Source of the DNA: Lutraria lutraria
Lineage: Eukaryota; Mollusca; Bivalvia; Venerida; Mactridae
Direction: 5' to 3'
Assembly: GCA_964023205.1 (NCBI GenBank)
Contig: OZ026847.1
Location: 9,103,652 to 9,167,651, forward strand
DNA length: 64,000 nt
The translations under genes were made by a program, and so were the position numbers. Below are positions 1 through 11,228 of this stretch, one piece after another. Each line of letters opens with the position of its first letter. Positions within the stretch are counted from its first letter, which is position 1. The notes beneath the pieces were generated by a model. The model ran no database searches and was not told where the DNA came from. It saw nothing but the letters and a program-made list of their open reading frames with translations.

Positions 1-1000
1 ATAGCTTTGGGTCGAATCATTAAATTGTCATGTTTTAAATAGCAGACATTGAATTCCTTGGCATAAACAATTCGATGTTGGAGACGTGGCATTGGTTACG
101 ACAGTTTACCGGCTATGTGCTGGTCTTACAGAAAAACAATCAATTCAAACTGAACTATAATGCCAGTCATTTATTGTTCAGTTCATTTGAGCATTGAACG
201 AAAATATGTATGGCTTATTCAACATTCTTTATTCGTAACGTAAAACATATAATGTACATGTTCCTGGGAACATGATCCAATACAAGACATACCACATCAT
301 GTATAAGTTACACGAGTATACAATTTGCTTGAAACTGAAAATCAAACACAAATTTTTTTATAAACTTGAAATATTACTACAAAGTCAAGATACATAATTA
401 TGTGGAAGAACTAAGTGCATTTATGTTAATCGGTATGTATAAACTCTGGAGTAGTGATGTTCCAATTAAGCATTTATTCAACGAATCAATGACGAATGGT
501 CGTTGACGTGACGATGACGATGCTCCCATTTAAGTTGTCGTTCTTATAGTACTGCAGACCTTACACTTTGATGAAAGGGTTTGCACTTTAAATACCTAAA
601 TGATTGATTTGATAAGCTATAGTGACTGGTGTAATACTGTTTAAACTGTATTTGTAAATGCAGCATAATTGTGGTCCAGCGTGTTTTTTAATAGTAGAAT
701 TATATTTTTATGTTATTTTACTCAAACATCTAATAAAGTTAAGGCATTTAATTTTTCAATTTTTATAGATTTTGTGCTATTCATTTGGTGTAAGGGCTGT
801 AAAGGTTATGCAGTCTTAACATTATAGGTCATTTCTTATTTAATCAGTTTTAATTGATTAATCACTGACTTTTGCCTCTGATTAATCAACGAAATTTTCA
901 TGGGCTGATTAAAATCACTACCCTGGAGAGGCTGTAATGTATAACTTTTTGTGAACATGAAAATGATATTTGGCCAGAATGATAATCATTGACTATAAAG
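1..1000. other. No gene recognised, AT-rich
   Basis: AT-rich sequence with no convincing exon, RNA gene or repeat that I can name. It may be an intron of the putative gene whose exon-like blocks start at 1001. Confidence 0.4.
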
Positions 1001-3190
1001 ATGCCAACTAAAGCGCGAACAATTACAAGACCTTTGGAACAGAGACATGACGCTGAGCCATTGTTGTATTACGGTAAGTATATTTATAATTGTATATAAG
1101 CAGCTGTTTTACATTATTCCATGAACGTTGGATGGATTATCCATTAAAAAGAAACTGAGCAATATAATTATATTAGTTTAATAGGTTTGACTTCTAATCC
1201 CAGAGCTAATACTCTTGAATCGACAAGGTATATGACATATTTTCATTTTCTTCAAACTGACCGATATAGAAATCTACTTCCGTGCATTTTACAAATACTT
1301 CAATGTCAGCACGTTTGTCTGCATTTCATTGACATGTTTCGAATGAATTACACACTTCATATATATTTATATAAACATTATTTTGATATCGTGTATAACA
1401 AACTTGATATGTATATAGGTTTTTAATGTAATACTATACAGCCGCTTTACAAATATATGAAATTGTGTTGTTTAAGCAAAAACGAGAAAAAGATGGAAAA
1501 TATTTCAAAGTCAGAGATGCTTTTCAATCATATCGGAGAGACAGCATTAATGGGATGTTGTTTAAAGTCAAAGGAAATACGTCCTTTTGATTTGTTGATC
1601 TTAATTTAATATGTGATGCTAGGTAATTATATTTGTAGACTATTAATTTCAAGAAAAGCAAAATCAAATAAGAATCCGTATACCTTTTAATGGTTTTATA
1701 TTATTACATTAAGTTAATTGGTTTTATTTTTTCATATTTTATTTACCAAAAGTTATAGATTCTGGCATCACATTGCATGAATTAACAAAATACATTTGTC
1801 AAGATTCAACTGAATATATAATGACGTGTGGAGAATGTCCGCATGTCATTAATAACATTCGGAACATGTCTGTCAAATCTAACAAATCTAAGATTGAATT
1901 AGAATTGCTTCTCCAAGTGCTGTGCAACTCATAAACTTTATTGGATAAACGTGTTTGTGAAGTTATGGGTTTTCATTAATCTGCACTTGTTTAGCTTCCT
2001 GTATAACTTCTTGGAGTTTGTACCAAGTTATACAATATTCTAGCTAGCAACAGCTAGCTTACTGAAGTAGATTTTGAAACTTTTGAAACACAACTTTTTC
2101 TAGAAATTCTTTTCTGATCTATAATTAATGTCTCGTTTATAAAACGCAAAGCGGAAGATGTTAATAGAATGATTAACTTCCATTATTATAGTCCTTAGGA
2201 GTGTATAATTTTTGTGTATTCGACAATAAAACACACATTTGCTTTGAAAGCTTGGCCAATGCATGCTTTGTAACTGATACCAAACAGTAACTAATTTTCA
2301 GTTCAAATTAGAATTCTCAATGTTTGGAAAACTATTATTTGAGTCTATATAGACATCATGTAGCTGTCGTCTGTAGACAATTATATTACATTGTTATTAT
2401 TATTATTGTTCGACGTTCTTGTTGTTGTTCAATTTGAATTAATATTCATTATACATATCCCGACATCTCTACACTACTGCCTCTTTAAATAGCGCTGGAT
2501 CTTGAGAGTGTGTTATATAAATAGGGAGTTTCCTGTAATATTAGTTTACATGTAATTGATCTTATTTGTAAATTGTACAAAAAATAAATCAAATTTACTA
2601 TTTCAATGAACTCATCCATTTTAGTGTCTAATCTAATTTCATGGATTTGACAAATTCTTTATGACGTATTAGGATAGCTTTTGTGCCCTCTTTCGACACA
2701 AATAATTTGATGAGGTATCGTATGAGTTATTGAGTACAACTTTTCATTCTGAAATAGGTTTAGCAATCCCCTGTTATCGCATAAAACATTTGATGTTGAT
2801 TTAAAGCTTTTTGCCTCAACTAATTCTGCATCAATATTCCTATCGGTTTCTGTGTTCCAATTACATTTTTAAGTATGCATTATCAAGATTAGCGTTCATA
2901 CATAGTTCTTTATTAATTTGAAATAACATTTTTCATTTCAGTAACCTATAATACATCCGCTGTGTTCACTGAAAAATACACGAATCAATAGTCTGACAAT
3001 TGTTATTTCAAAAAAGCATCGATATATTTTTAAAAAATAGCTCTACACGTTTTATTTTATCCCAATACTGCTAGATGATCAGAAGTTATTTAATGATTGC
3101 ATGGCAGATCTGGATATTGCTAGTGAATATAAAGAAAATAATGAACATTCAGTTGAGATGAGAGATGACAGACATGCTGTTATGAAATAA
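1001..3190 (+). CDS. Putative 3' end of an unidentified gene with alternative terminal exons
   Basis: I do not recognise this protein. Block 1 (1001-1073) follows an AG, opens ATGCCAACTAAAG, reads 24 codons ending LLYY and stops in phase 1 at a strong donor (GTAAGT). Three downstream blocks each follow an AG, each begin AT to complete an Asp codon, and each run to a stop in the matching phase. They are 1493-1590 (starts DGKYFKVRDAFQSY), 1759-1934 (57 codons, starts DSGITLHELTKYIC) and 3075-3190 (starts DDQKLFNDCMADLD and ends HAVMK). The last is acidic and hydrophilic, and an AATAAA lies 125 nt beyond its stop. The matching phases suggest alternative last exons, possibly of a gene starting left of the window. 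The acceptor of the 1493 block is weak, and all three blocks could be chance open frames. Confidence 0.33.
1935..3074. other. No coding signal seen between the exon-like blocks
   Basis: AT-rich sequence between two candidate terminal exons. AATAAA-type hexamers occur near 2225 and 2583 and could serve the 1759-1934 exon. I see no convincing additional exon or named repeat. Confidence 0.35.
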
Positions 3191-3314
3191 TTATTTCTGT
3201 GGATTTATAATGCATTTGCATGATCGTTTTAATCATATCTTTATAACATGCATCAGCCACTTCTAAGATACAGTGCAGTTAGTGTCGCAAGATAAATACT
3301 TAACATAATAGTAT

Positions 3315-3320
3315 AATAAA
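3315..3320 (+). terminator. Candidate polyadenylation signal
   Basis: AATAAA lies 125 nt downstream of the TAA at 3188-3190 and just before a repeat element. It fits the 3' end of the putative gene at 1001-3190. The hexamer is common in AT-rich DNA, so support is positional only. Confidence 0.35.
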
Positions 3321-3324
3321 AGTA

Positions 3325-3652
3325 CAGTCCAACCTCTCCAGAGTGGCCCTCTGTAGAGCAACAACCTCTCTATAACAACACCTTCAACATTTCCCTTAGT
3401 TGATATTTACTGTTAATTTAACCTCTGTAGAGCAACAACCTCTCTATAACAACACCTTCAAAATTTCCCTTAGCTGATATTTACTGTTAATTTAACCTCT
3501 GTAGAGCAACAACCTCTCTATAACAACACTTTCAACATTTCCCTTAGCTGATATTTACTGTTAATTTAACCTCTGTAAAGCAACAAGCTCTAAATAACGG
3601 CCAATATTTGTAGCTCCCGCAGGGTGTTGCTCTACAGAGGTTGTACCGTATT
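3325..3652. mobile_element. MITE-like element with internal 81-bp tandem repeat
   Basis: It begins ACAGTCCAACCTCTCCAGAG. It contains about three tandem copies of a roughly 81-bp unit (CTCTGTAGAGCAACAACCTC ... TTTCCCTTAG) and ends with the inverse motif TTGCTCTACAGAGGTTGTAC. A one-unit relative lies at 7268-7455. The inverted ends suggest a nonautonomous DNA element that has expanded internally. No transposase is present. Confidence 0.6.
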
Positions 3653-3997
3653 TCATTTTAGCACCTCGTGGTACATAGCACCTCATGGTACAGTGGTAAA
3701 AAATATGTCTCGTGTGATTTAACCGCATACACCTTTCGTGGCATTACAAATACATTAAGGCATGTTATTGGGACACGATAACCCACAAAGCCATTAAGAA
3801 GCACTAAATAAATGGGGACAAAACAAAATCAGCAAAGCTGCAGCGGTCTTAAAATAACTCAGTTGCGAAAGTTTCACACTTTCTCCGGGAAACAAAACAT
3901 AGTTAGATTACATATCAACAATAAAACATATTATGAGCAGTTCATTACTCCAGGGACGAGGCTACAATTACACCAATAAATGGTTAAGTGCACATGT

Positions 3998-4285
3998 CCG
4001 TGAAGTTGGCAGCCCAGCAGCCTAGCAGCCCAGCAGCGTGAAGTTGACAGCCCAGCAGCCTAGCAGCCCAGCAGCGTGAAGTTGACAGCCCAGCAGCCAG
4101 CAGCCCAGCAGCGTGAAGTTGGCAGCCCAGCAGCCCAGCAGCGTGAAGTTGACAGCCCAGCAGCCTAGCAGCCCAGCAGCGTGAAGTTGACAGCCCTGCA
4201 GCCTAGCAGCCCAGCAGCGTGAAGTTGACAGCCCAGCAGCCTAGCAGCCCAGCAGCGTGAAGTTGGCAGCCCAGCAGCCTAGCCA
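3998..4285. repeat. 38-bp tandem array (about 8 units)
   Basis: GTGAAGTTG recurs at about 4000, 4038, 4076, 4113, 4143, 4181, 4219 and 4257. The usual period is 38 bp, with one 30-bp and one 37-bp unit. Each unit carries AGCAGCCCAGCAGCCT-type runs. It is CAG-rich and much more GC-rich than its surroundings. No open frame of note crosses it. Confidence 0.85.
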
Positions 4286-4289
4286 ATTG

Positions 4290-7265
4290 CACTTACATAA
4301 AAGAGAAGCATACGTCTTAAATTTCAAATTAATTATTAAATGGTGTTGTTCAACTGATTCCCAGGCTTTTTTCAATATGATGGAAATTCGATAAAATTGT
4401 CAAAATAGTCTTCAAATTGAAAAAAAAACAGTAATCGCAGAAATGGTTTTAAAGAAGATAATAGACCAGAATTGTTATATTTGGTACTTGATGCACGAAC
4501 AGTTCACATTGTAATGATTAGCAACCAGGACCCCGAATCCTGCTACTCATGCTCAAAGGTAGTACCTTCTGCAAAAACAAACATGACAATGATGTTTGGA
4601 CATCCTGTCAATTTACAACATTGGCCGCTATGGACAAAGACGAGCAAAGGCGCATGTCAACGCTAATGTAGTTTAAATTGTATATGCAATAAGGGTATTG
4701 ATTATTTATTCAGTAATAACTCTTGACACTCTTCTTGTAATTCTTTGAGTGCATAAGAGACACGATGAACTATTTCGTATTGTAATTCAGGTTTTTGTTG
4801 ATGCATAATTCATGGAAATATTGACATGTAGTTGCACTTGATTGTGAACGTGAAGCACGTACAGTCATGCAAAGTCGTCATCGAAAAAAGATAAAACGAG
4901 CGAGAAAAACAGGCAGCAGCATCGTAAATCGACACATGTTTTAGTTAGAACACCGGGACGGTGACACCAATACGAAACTCTGTCAAACTTGTATTCTTAG
5001 AAAACAAAATAAGGCGTTATTGTGCTTGATTGATTATAATTGGATTCTTGAAGTTCACTTGTTCTTACTCGACGTATGACGAGAACAAATCTCACATTTG
5101 TCTTCACGTACACATATCACTGAATTTGACTGACACATATAGAGTAATGGAATGCCAAGAAGATGTTAGGGATTAGGCAAAATCATGTTGTTGTTGATTA
5201 GGAATAAAAACAGGTTAAAAATTTACAAGAGTGATATTTTAAAAGAATATACTGAATGTTTCATTACAACAACTAGGATGGTGAATATATGACACAGACA
5301 TCTTTGTTATGAGATTAAAGCTTTTGATACATTGATCGTGATTTACAACCAACGACCTAAGGTTCACAGAAACAGTTTCCCAAGAGTTGCTTGTCAAGTT
5401 GTCATATATGTATTGCATTGCCGTCGGTTTCGTTTAATCTTTGTTTACATTGTCCATTGATCACAAGGAAAGAACGTAGACCTGTGTTCTGCAGTAAACA
5501 CTTGGGCGGTACAGCACTATCTGATAAAATGAAAAAAGGATAATTACTACAGAAATGATATTTCACGCAGTTAAAAAAAATTGAATCGACCCCTGTATTT
5601 GAGGAAATGTATTATATATTAGACGGTACCTTGCCAGTCTGGATGATGATTTTGGCTTTGGTGTTATGAACATACTTAAGGTATAGAGCATGGGAAGGGA
5701 AGAGTCAAAAAGTCATATGTAGAAGTTTGGTTTTTGTATCAGATTATTTTGTGAAACAGCTGAGCACATACTTGTTTATTATACTCTTTATTTCACAAAC
5801 ACACAAGCCAAATAAACATCATAATTCAGGTGTGGACATGTATGCCCGTATATGCCAGATTAATACACTCTGGATGATAATCTAACATCGAAATGAAAGA
5901 GTTACAAGACATGTATGATGAAATGAATATATTCCAGTTAACATAAGCACACATATGCGTTGATAAATACACATAGCTGTACATATGTACTTAGATAGCA
6001 AGAAAACTAATTCATTATGAAGTTTCATTACATGTCGAGCATGCAGTTAATGACATGGCCGATATTTTTTTAAAAGTTCTTTACTATGGAATACGTTCTT
6101 ATGTATAATACTAGTTAAGAAGTTTTCTCCAATTTGTTCACTGATATACTGCCGTAGTGAATAAGTGTTTTGACAGTATTGTTGAAATATCGGCGCCATA
6201 TGTTTTTTCGTGGATTTGTACATTCAACTACCACATGCCTGTATAAGTGTCAGACGATTCGAACTCACAAAGTGAACAACGTTGAGCGGCACCTGGTGCT
6301 CTGAAAATCATACATTATAATCCTTATAGTTCTTAATGCCGATCTAATTGATGATCTGGAAGTAGATGTGGTCAACAAGGGTGACGCACTATTTTTCTGT
6401 TTGTAAGGTTAAAAGACTGATGGAATATTCTACTGTCAGTTCGTTCCAAGCTAGTGCGTAGTTAATGTTCTGTTTTATCGTACTCATTTCCATGTGAATT
6501 TCAATAACAGGATTGCACTATCAAGTATTGTTTCTGATCATTTCCGACAGTAATTCTGTAAACAATAATATGCCTGGAATAAAGCCATAATGTTTTTGAG
6601 TGCTCCTTAGTTTGGGTGATTGTAAGTAGTGTCTTTTCATACCATATTAGAATTAATTGTATTCTAACTCAAAGAGATTTAAATCCTAAATAATACAAAA
6701 AATGCTTCCACATCTTTTTATTCGGAACAAATGCCTAAAGATTATATCACTTGATTTAATCTATCAATCAAGGAAATGGGTTGTAAGGTGCCAATCGTTG
6801 AACAAATATTTAATCAAATATATTGACAAGCTGCTACCACATGACAGTTGATTATTACACCGATGTATTAGGTCTTATCATAGAGCAGGATGAAGGTCAT
6901 GAAGACCATGAAGCAATATTTACTGTTTAACACTCATATCATGACGGTATCATGCTGCAAATAAGGTCAAGATGCATCATTGCTGGACTTCTTTTTGAAA
7001 GACATTTGTACACTATATATGTTCATGTTATGGAATTGCCAGAATTCAAACAACTCCTTGGTGTATTTTGTCTTTTCCAACAATACCGAAAAACCTGTAT
7101 TTGTACCCACCTCCAAGTGAAGATGAAGACCATTTTTTGAAAACCGCCATTGCTTGTTTTGAACAAAGTGACAGAATAAGGGTCATCTGTCAATTAGACC
7201 TGATTTTGTCTTTTCTCAAGGGTGGCTTTTGCTGATATGTTTTACTGCATTTGAAATATATACCA
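4290..7265. other. Intergenic, no gene recognised
   Basis: AT-rich sequence. Open frames here are short (about 60 codons), lack flanking splice signals and show no recognisable domain. No element boundaries identified. Confidence 0.5.
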
Positions 7266-7267
7266 GG

Positions 7268-7455
7268 ATAGTACAACCTCTCCAGAGTGGCCCTCTGTAG
7301 AGCAACAACCTCTATATAACAACACCTTCAACATTTCCGTAAGCTGATATTTACTATAAGTTTAATCTCTGTAGAGCAACAACCTCTAAACAACGGTCAA
7401 TATTTGCAGCTCCCAAAGGGTGTTGCTCTACAGAGGTTGCTGTACCAGACGTAAC
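7268..7455. mobile_element. Short copy of the element at 3325-3652
   Basis: It opens with ACAACCTCTCCAGAGTGGCC, carries one internal unit, and closes with TTGCTCTACAGAGGTTGC. It is the same family as 3325-3652 but without the tandem expansion, which points to the three-unit copy having expanded after insertion. Confidence 0.6.
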
Positions 7456-8410
7456 GTTGTTTGCAGCAAGTTGCTGTCAAATTCTCAACGTCAATGTTCA
7501 GTGAAGGAGGACGATTGGCCATAGACGCTTAGTCTCCTACCAAATAGGCCTCGCCATAAGTGCGAGACTGTAACGGCAATAATGTATTATTTGAAGATAC
7601 CTTTGTTAGAATGTATTTTGCGTATATTTTGAATTTGAGCCTCCAAATACCACATTTAGAAGCGGTTATTCACCTAATGATTGAAACGCAAAAATACCTT
7701 ATCTTCATCAATACTTTGGGGGCAAAATGTTATTTGAACAAATATTAGACGTATAGCAAAATTAAAGCGAATGGGGCAGAGTCAAACAAAATTTAATCAT
7801 TTCTGTTACATTATTTCCAATCTATGAGAACTAAGATGGGGAGTTTTGTGTTAGTAACATAATTATACCAAATATACAAAACATATTGTATATACTGTCA
7901 TTCGTCCAAAATACACTTATTGGAAAATATGCGGACCAATTCATCATTGAACAGATTGTGTTACATTGCTTTCATTTGTAAACTAAATTTCCCATGCGGC
8001 TTTTAAAAAGATGCCTCGAAGCGTACACTAAGACTTCGTTAGATCAGTTACGAAATCCTGTTCTTAGCGATTCTATACAATGATGAAATTAACTCGATCA
8101 GCAAATGTTCATATCAGATTGAAGAGAACTTTCATAAAATGATTTTTTGCGCGTATTTGAATGTGACCCTCAAGAGAAAAAATCTAGTCATTTACATTTT
8201 TCACCCACTTTGCCAGACCTCAAGAGTTGCTTAGCAACATGCAATAATTTATTTCTTTTGGGTTAAACGCCATTTTTCAACAATTTCGGCAGATCCACCT
8301 AACAAGTATTCCTGGACGGTATTCGAACCAGTGCTAACTGATCCTTCCACAGTGAACCGGTAACCTCTCCACATGTGGAGAGAAATTACATTGTTGCTAA
8401 ATTTTCATGG
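7456..8410. other. Intergenic, no gene recognised
   Basis: AT-rich, with a short open frame at 7560-7748 lacking start context or splice sites. Nothing further supported. Confidence 0.45.
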
Positions 8411-8414
8411 TAAG

Positions 8415-8645
8415 GGTATGACCCTGCCGCGACCGTGAATCGAACCCGGACCGCCGGGGTACAAATCCAGGGGCACTAACCGCTGGAACCTCCGCGACAG
8501 AAGGAAAGAACGTAGTGTGATTGTGAAGCCGGGGTACAAATCCAGGGGCACTAACCGCTGGAACCTCCGCGACTGAAGGAAAGAACGTAGTGTGATTGTG
8601 AAGCCGGGGTACAACTCAGCGCACTAACCACTGAACCACGACCAC
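8415..8645 (-). repeat. tRNA-derived SINE-like repeat with internal 75-bp duplication
   Basis: On the minus strand a box-B-like GGTTCGATTC follows a box-A-like GCGGTTAGTGCCCC segment, giving a tRNA-like head. The head part (CCGGGGTACAAATCCAGG through GTGATTGTGAAG) is repeated in tandem about 75 bp later, then a third, degraded start follows. A relative lies at 58430-58540. The 69-codon minus-strand frame here is only a translation of this repeat. Confidence 0.6.
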
Positions 8646-10495
8646 AGCCCACCAACGTACAATGAATCAGTCATTAAAAGAAAATACAGGGTGTTTCATA
8701 ATAGCTGTCACCATTGTACACAACTGTAATTTTAATATGATTTGTCTCTGAGATAATTGTGTTACGGTGTTATATCACAGACAGAATAAAGTTTTGTTTG
8801 GTATATAAAACAACTATATGTTACCTGTATAAATGAATTTCTTTACATATTTTCCAAAATGTACGCTTTATGTCACATGCTCTAAATGACGTCCTTTCTG
8901 GGCAATAACGACATTTCCTTCATTATCTTCGAGGAGAAGGGACCGATTTTTTCATAATTATCAACTCATATGTTTGAAATTGTGTTTCCGTTGTTTTATT
9001 GATATATTTGCACATGCATAAACATTATGAACATGTATACAATATTTTAATTAAAAAATATGAATTCACTTTTAAGTACATTATGGAATTTATTTGATAA
9101 AAAGGGCATACTCTGTTTGGTTCATAAGATGCGGCATGGGGTTATCTTTTGGAATATGTCTTCGCTAAAGCAAATTTATAAGCAATTGTCTGTTATCAGA
9201 GACAATAAAAACGTAGCCATTGTATGGAGTATAAATGACTAAATGGAATCATGTGCCAAGCACGCGCCTTTATCACGATTGTCATTTTGTGTTGAGTGTT
9301 ACAAAAGTGTAGCATTTTTATTCATAAGATATAATTATAAAGTTAATTCCGTGAAAACGCTGGAAGCTATAGCTAAATTTGTAGACATTTTGTTTATTTA
9401 ATATAACCTTTGTTAAATATATGTACTTGCTTAAATATATCAGGCTGTTGGTAAGTTGCATGTTTGCTTATATTTTAGCACTTAGTTTGGCAACAACATC
9501 ATTTTAGATCATAGTGTCATTGTTGTATGTTCTTGATTATGTAACAAGTAATTCAACTTATTCTATGCGTATATCATAATAACAAACAAGAAAAACTATT
9601 ATTGACAAACAGTCATGATCAAAGTACTGAAAGTACTTATGGAAACTGAACTAACATGGTCATGCACTGCAATATGGAATGGGAACTAGTTTAACAAATA
9701 CATGGCGGATGTACGTACATAAAATCCAGAACTCACAAACCCCATCGCAAAGGCTTCATCGCAGTCACCAATACCTGAAAGCATGTACTTAGTTCGGTAT
9801 CAAAGTGTATGCATGTGACAGATGTTATTTTTTACTTTATATTTTAAAGTGACTTAAATGTGTTCAAAAGAGTATTGCGAATAATGCTTACAATCGTATT
9901 TTTTAGTATTTATCTCCTTATTTTAAGTTTACTTTTCAATATTCCGATAACATTATCTACAAAACATCGTATTCAAAAATTCACCTAGTTGTCAAATAAC
10001 TAACGGTCTATGTTTGGTAACCTTTAATAAAAGTACCCACTAGACTGTTGTAGTTATCTCCCTTATTTAAGCCATTTACTGCAACTCTCCACTTTTTTCC
10101 ACTTTGTCAACAAGAACTTTTCGAATCTCATATGAAGGGGTGTTACAATTAATGTTAAGATGCACGTATCTATTGTTTGTACATTTGTGTTGTCAAGATA
10201 TCTCTTAACTGTTACAGGCGCATTGAATTATTTCGACCTTGATTTACCTTCTAGTAGTAGTATACATGTAGTCGTCTTGTGCACTGAAAATTTCCCAGCA
10301 GTATCAATACAGTCAGTACAGAAATACATAGACTATTAAAGTGAATGAATAAATCAAAGTTTGTGAATAGTACGGAATTAAGTTTCGCACGTGTTTGTGT
10401 CCGTAAATCACGGTCGATCAACAAATAATTACGAAACATGCACTTAGAGCATCAATACAGAAGAAATATACAGTGGTTATTTCAATCAATGTGGG
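8646..10495. other. Intergenic, no gene recognised
   Basis: AT-rich DNA upstream of lectin gene A. It probably includes distal upstream sequence, but I cannot place a promoter or a 5' untranslated exon. Confidence 0.4.
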
Positions 10496-10499
10496 ACTT

Positions 10500-10672
10500 T
10501 TTTGTTTGTTTATATCGAGTTTTACGCCCCTTTACAACAATCAGTGTCATATGAGGCGGACAGTCAACCTAACCATTGGTCCTAGAAAGAACTAACTAGT
10601 ACTAGACTCCCATCCTCCGTAAGCAACTGTCTACTTTCTCACATAAAGAGACATAGTCGGTAGCGGTGGTGA
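10500..10672. repeat. SINE-like repeat, truncated copy
   Basis: It contains GTTTTACGCCCCTTT, AGGCGGACAG, ACTCCCATCCTCCGTAAG and CTACTTTCTCACATAAAG in the same order as the fuller copies at 43665-43912, 53249-53467 and 54553-54986. The tRNA-like end seen in those copies is missing here. Confidence 0.65.
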
Positions 10673-11228
10673 ACGTTTTTTAGATTTTGTATGTAAATAC
10701 TGATTTCTCAAACTGGTCTGAAAAGTGTATTTATGTATCTTATCTTATTTTATTCTATCAAAATGTATTTGTCACACAGTACAAAACAAACACAGTCATA
10801 GTTTATCATCATAGATCAAAACTTGTTCTACATTAGGTATAGAAATTAAGATAAGAATGTAACATGTATAGGAATTTGGTTAAAATCATCGTGTTCAACC
10901 AAGTAAGTGTTCCTTCGTAAAGTCAAATATCATATTAAGATAATTTCAAATTAATTAGATTATACTGCACATATATAATGTACACCTCAATGTCATTAAA
11001 ATGTAAATATTGTAGTTTGTCAATGTTTTATATTGCTGTTTCTTTTTAAACTAAGTAACTAATTTTAAACACTTGATTCATTCTTTCTTTCTTTTTTCTT
11101 TCTTTCGTTTTTTGTTATGATGGTCGTATAACATTTGAATGCTGATTTACACATTCCATGAAATAAAACGATATTAAGCAACTTGTCAAAGGTTACGTCA
11201 TGTTCTTGGAACATATTTTGTTTTCCAG

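Noticed and set aside
3325..4285. CRISPR array
   Set aside because: Repeats are contiguous tandem units without unique spacers, in a eukaryotic context.
8405..8614. Repetitive minus-strand 69-codon frame
   Set aside because: It translates a duplicated tRNA-derived SINE, not a gene.
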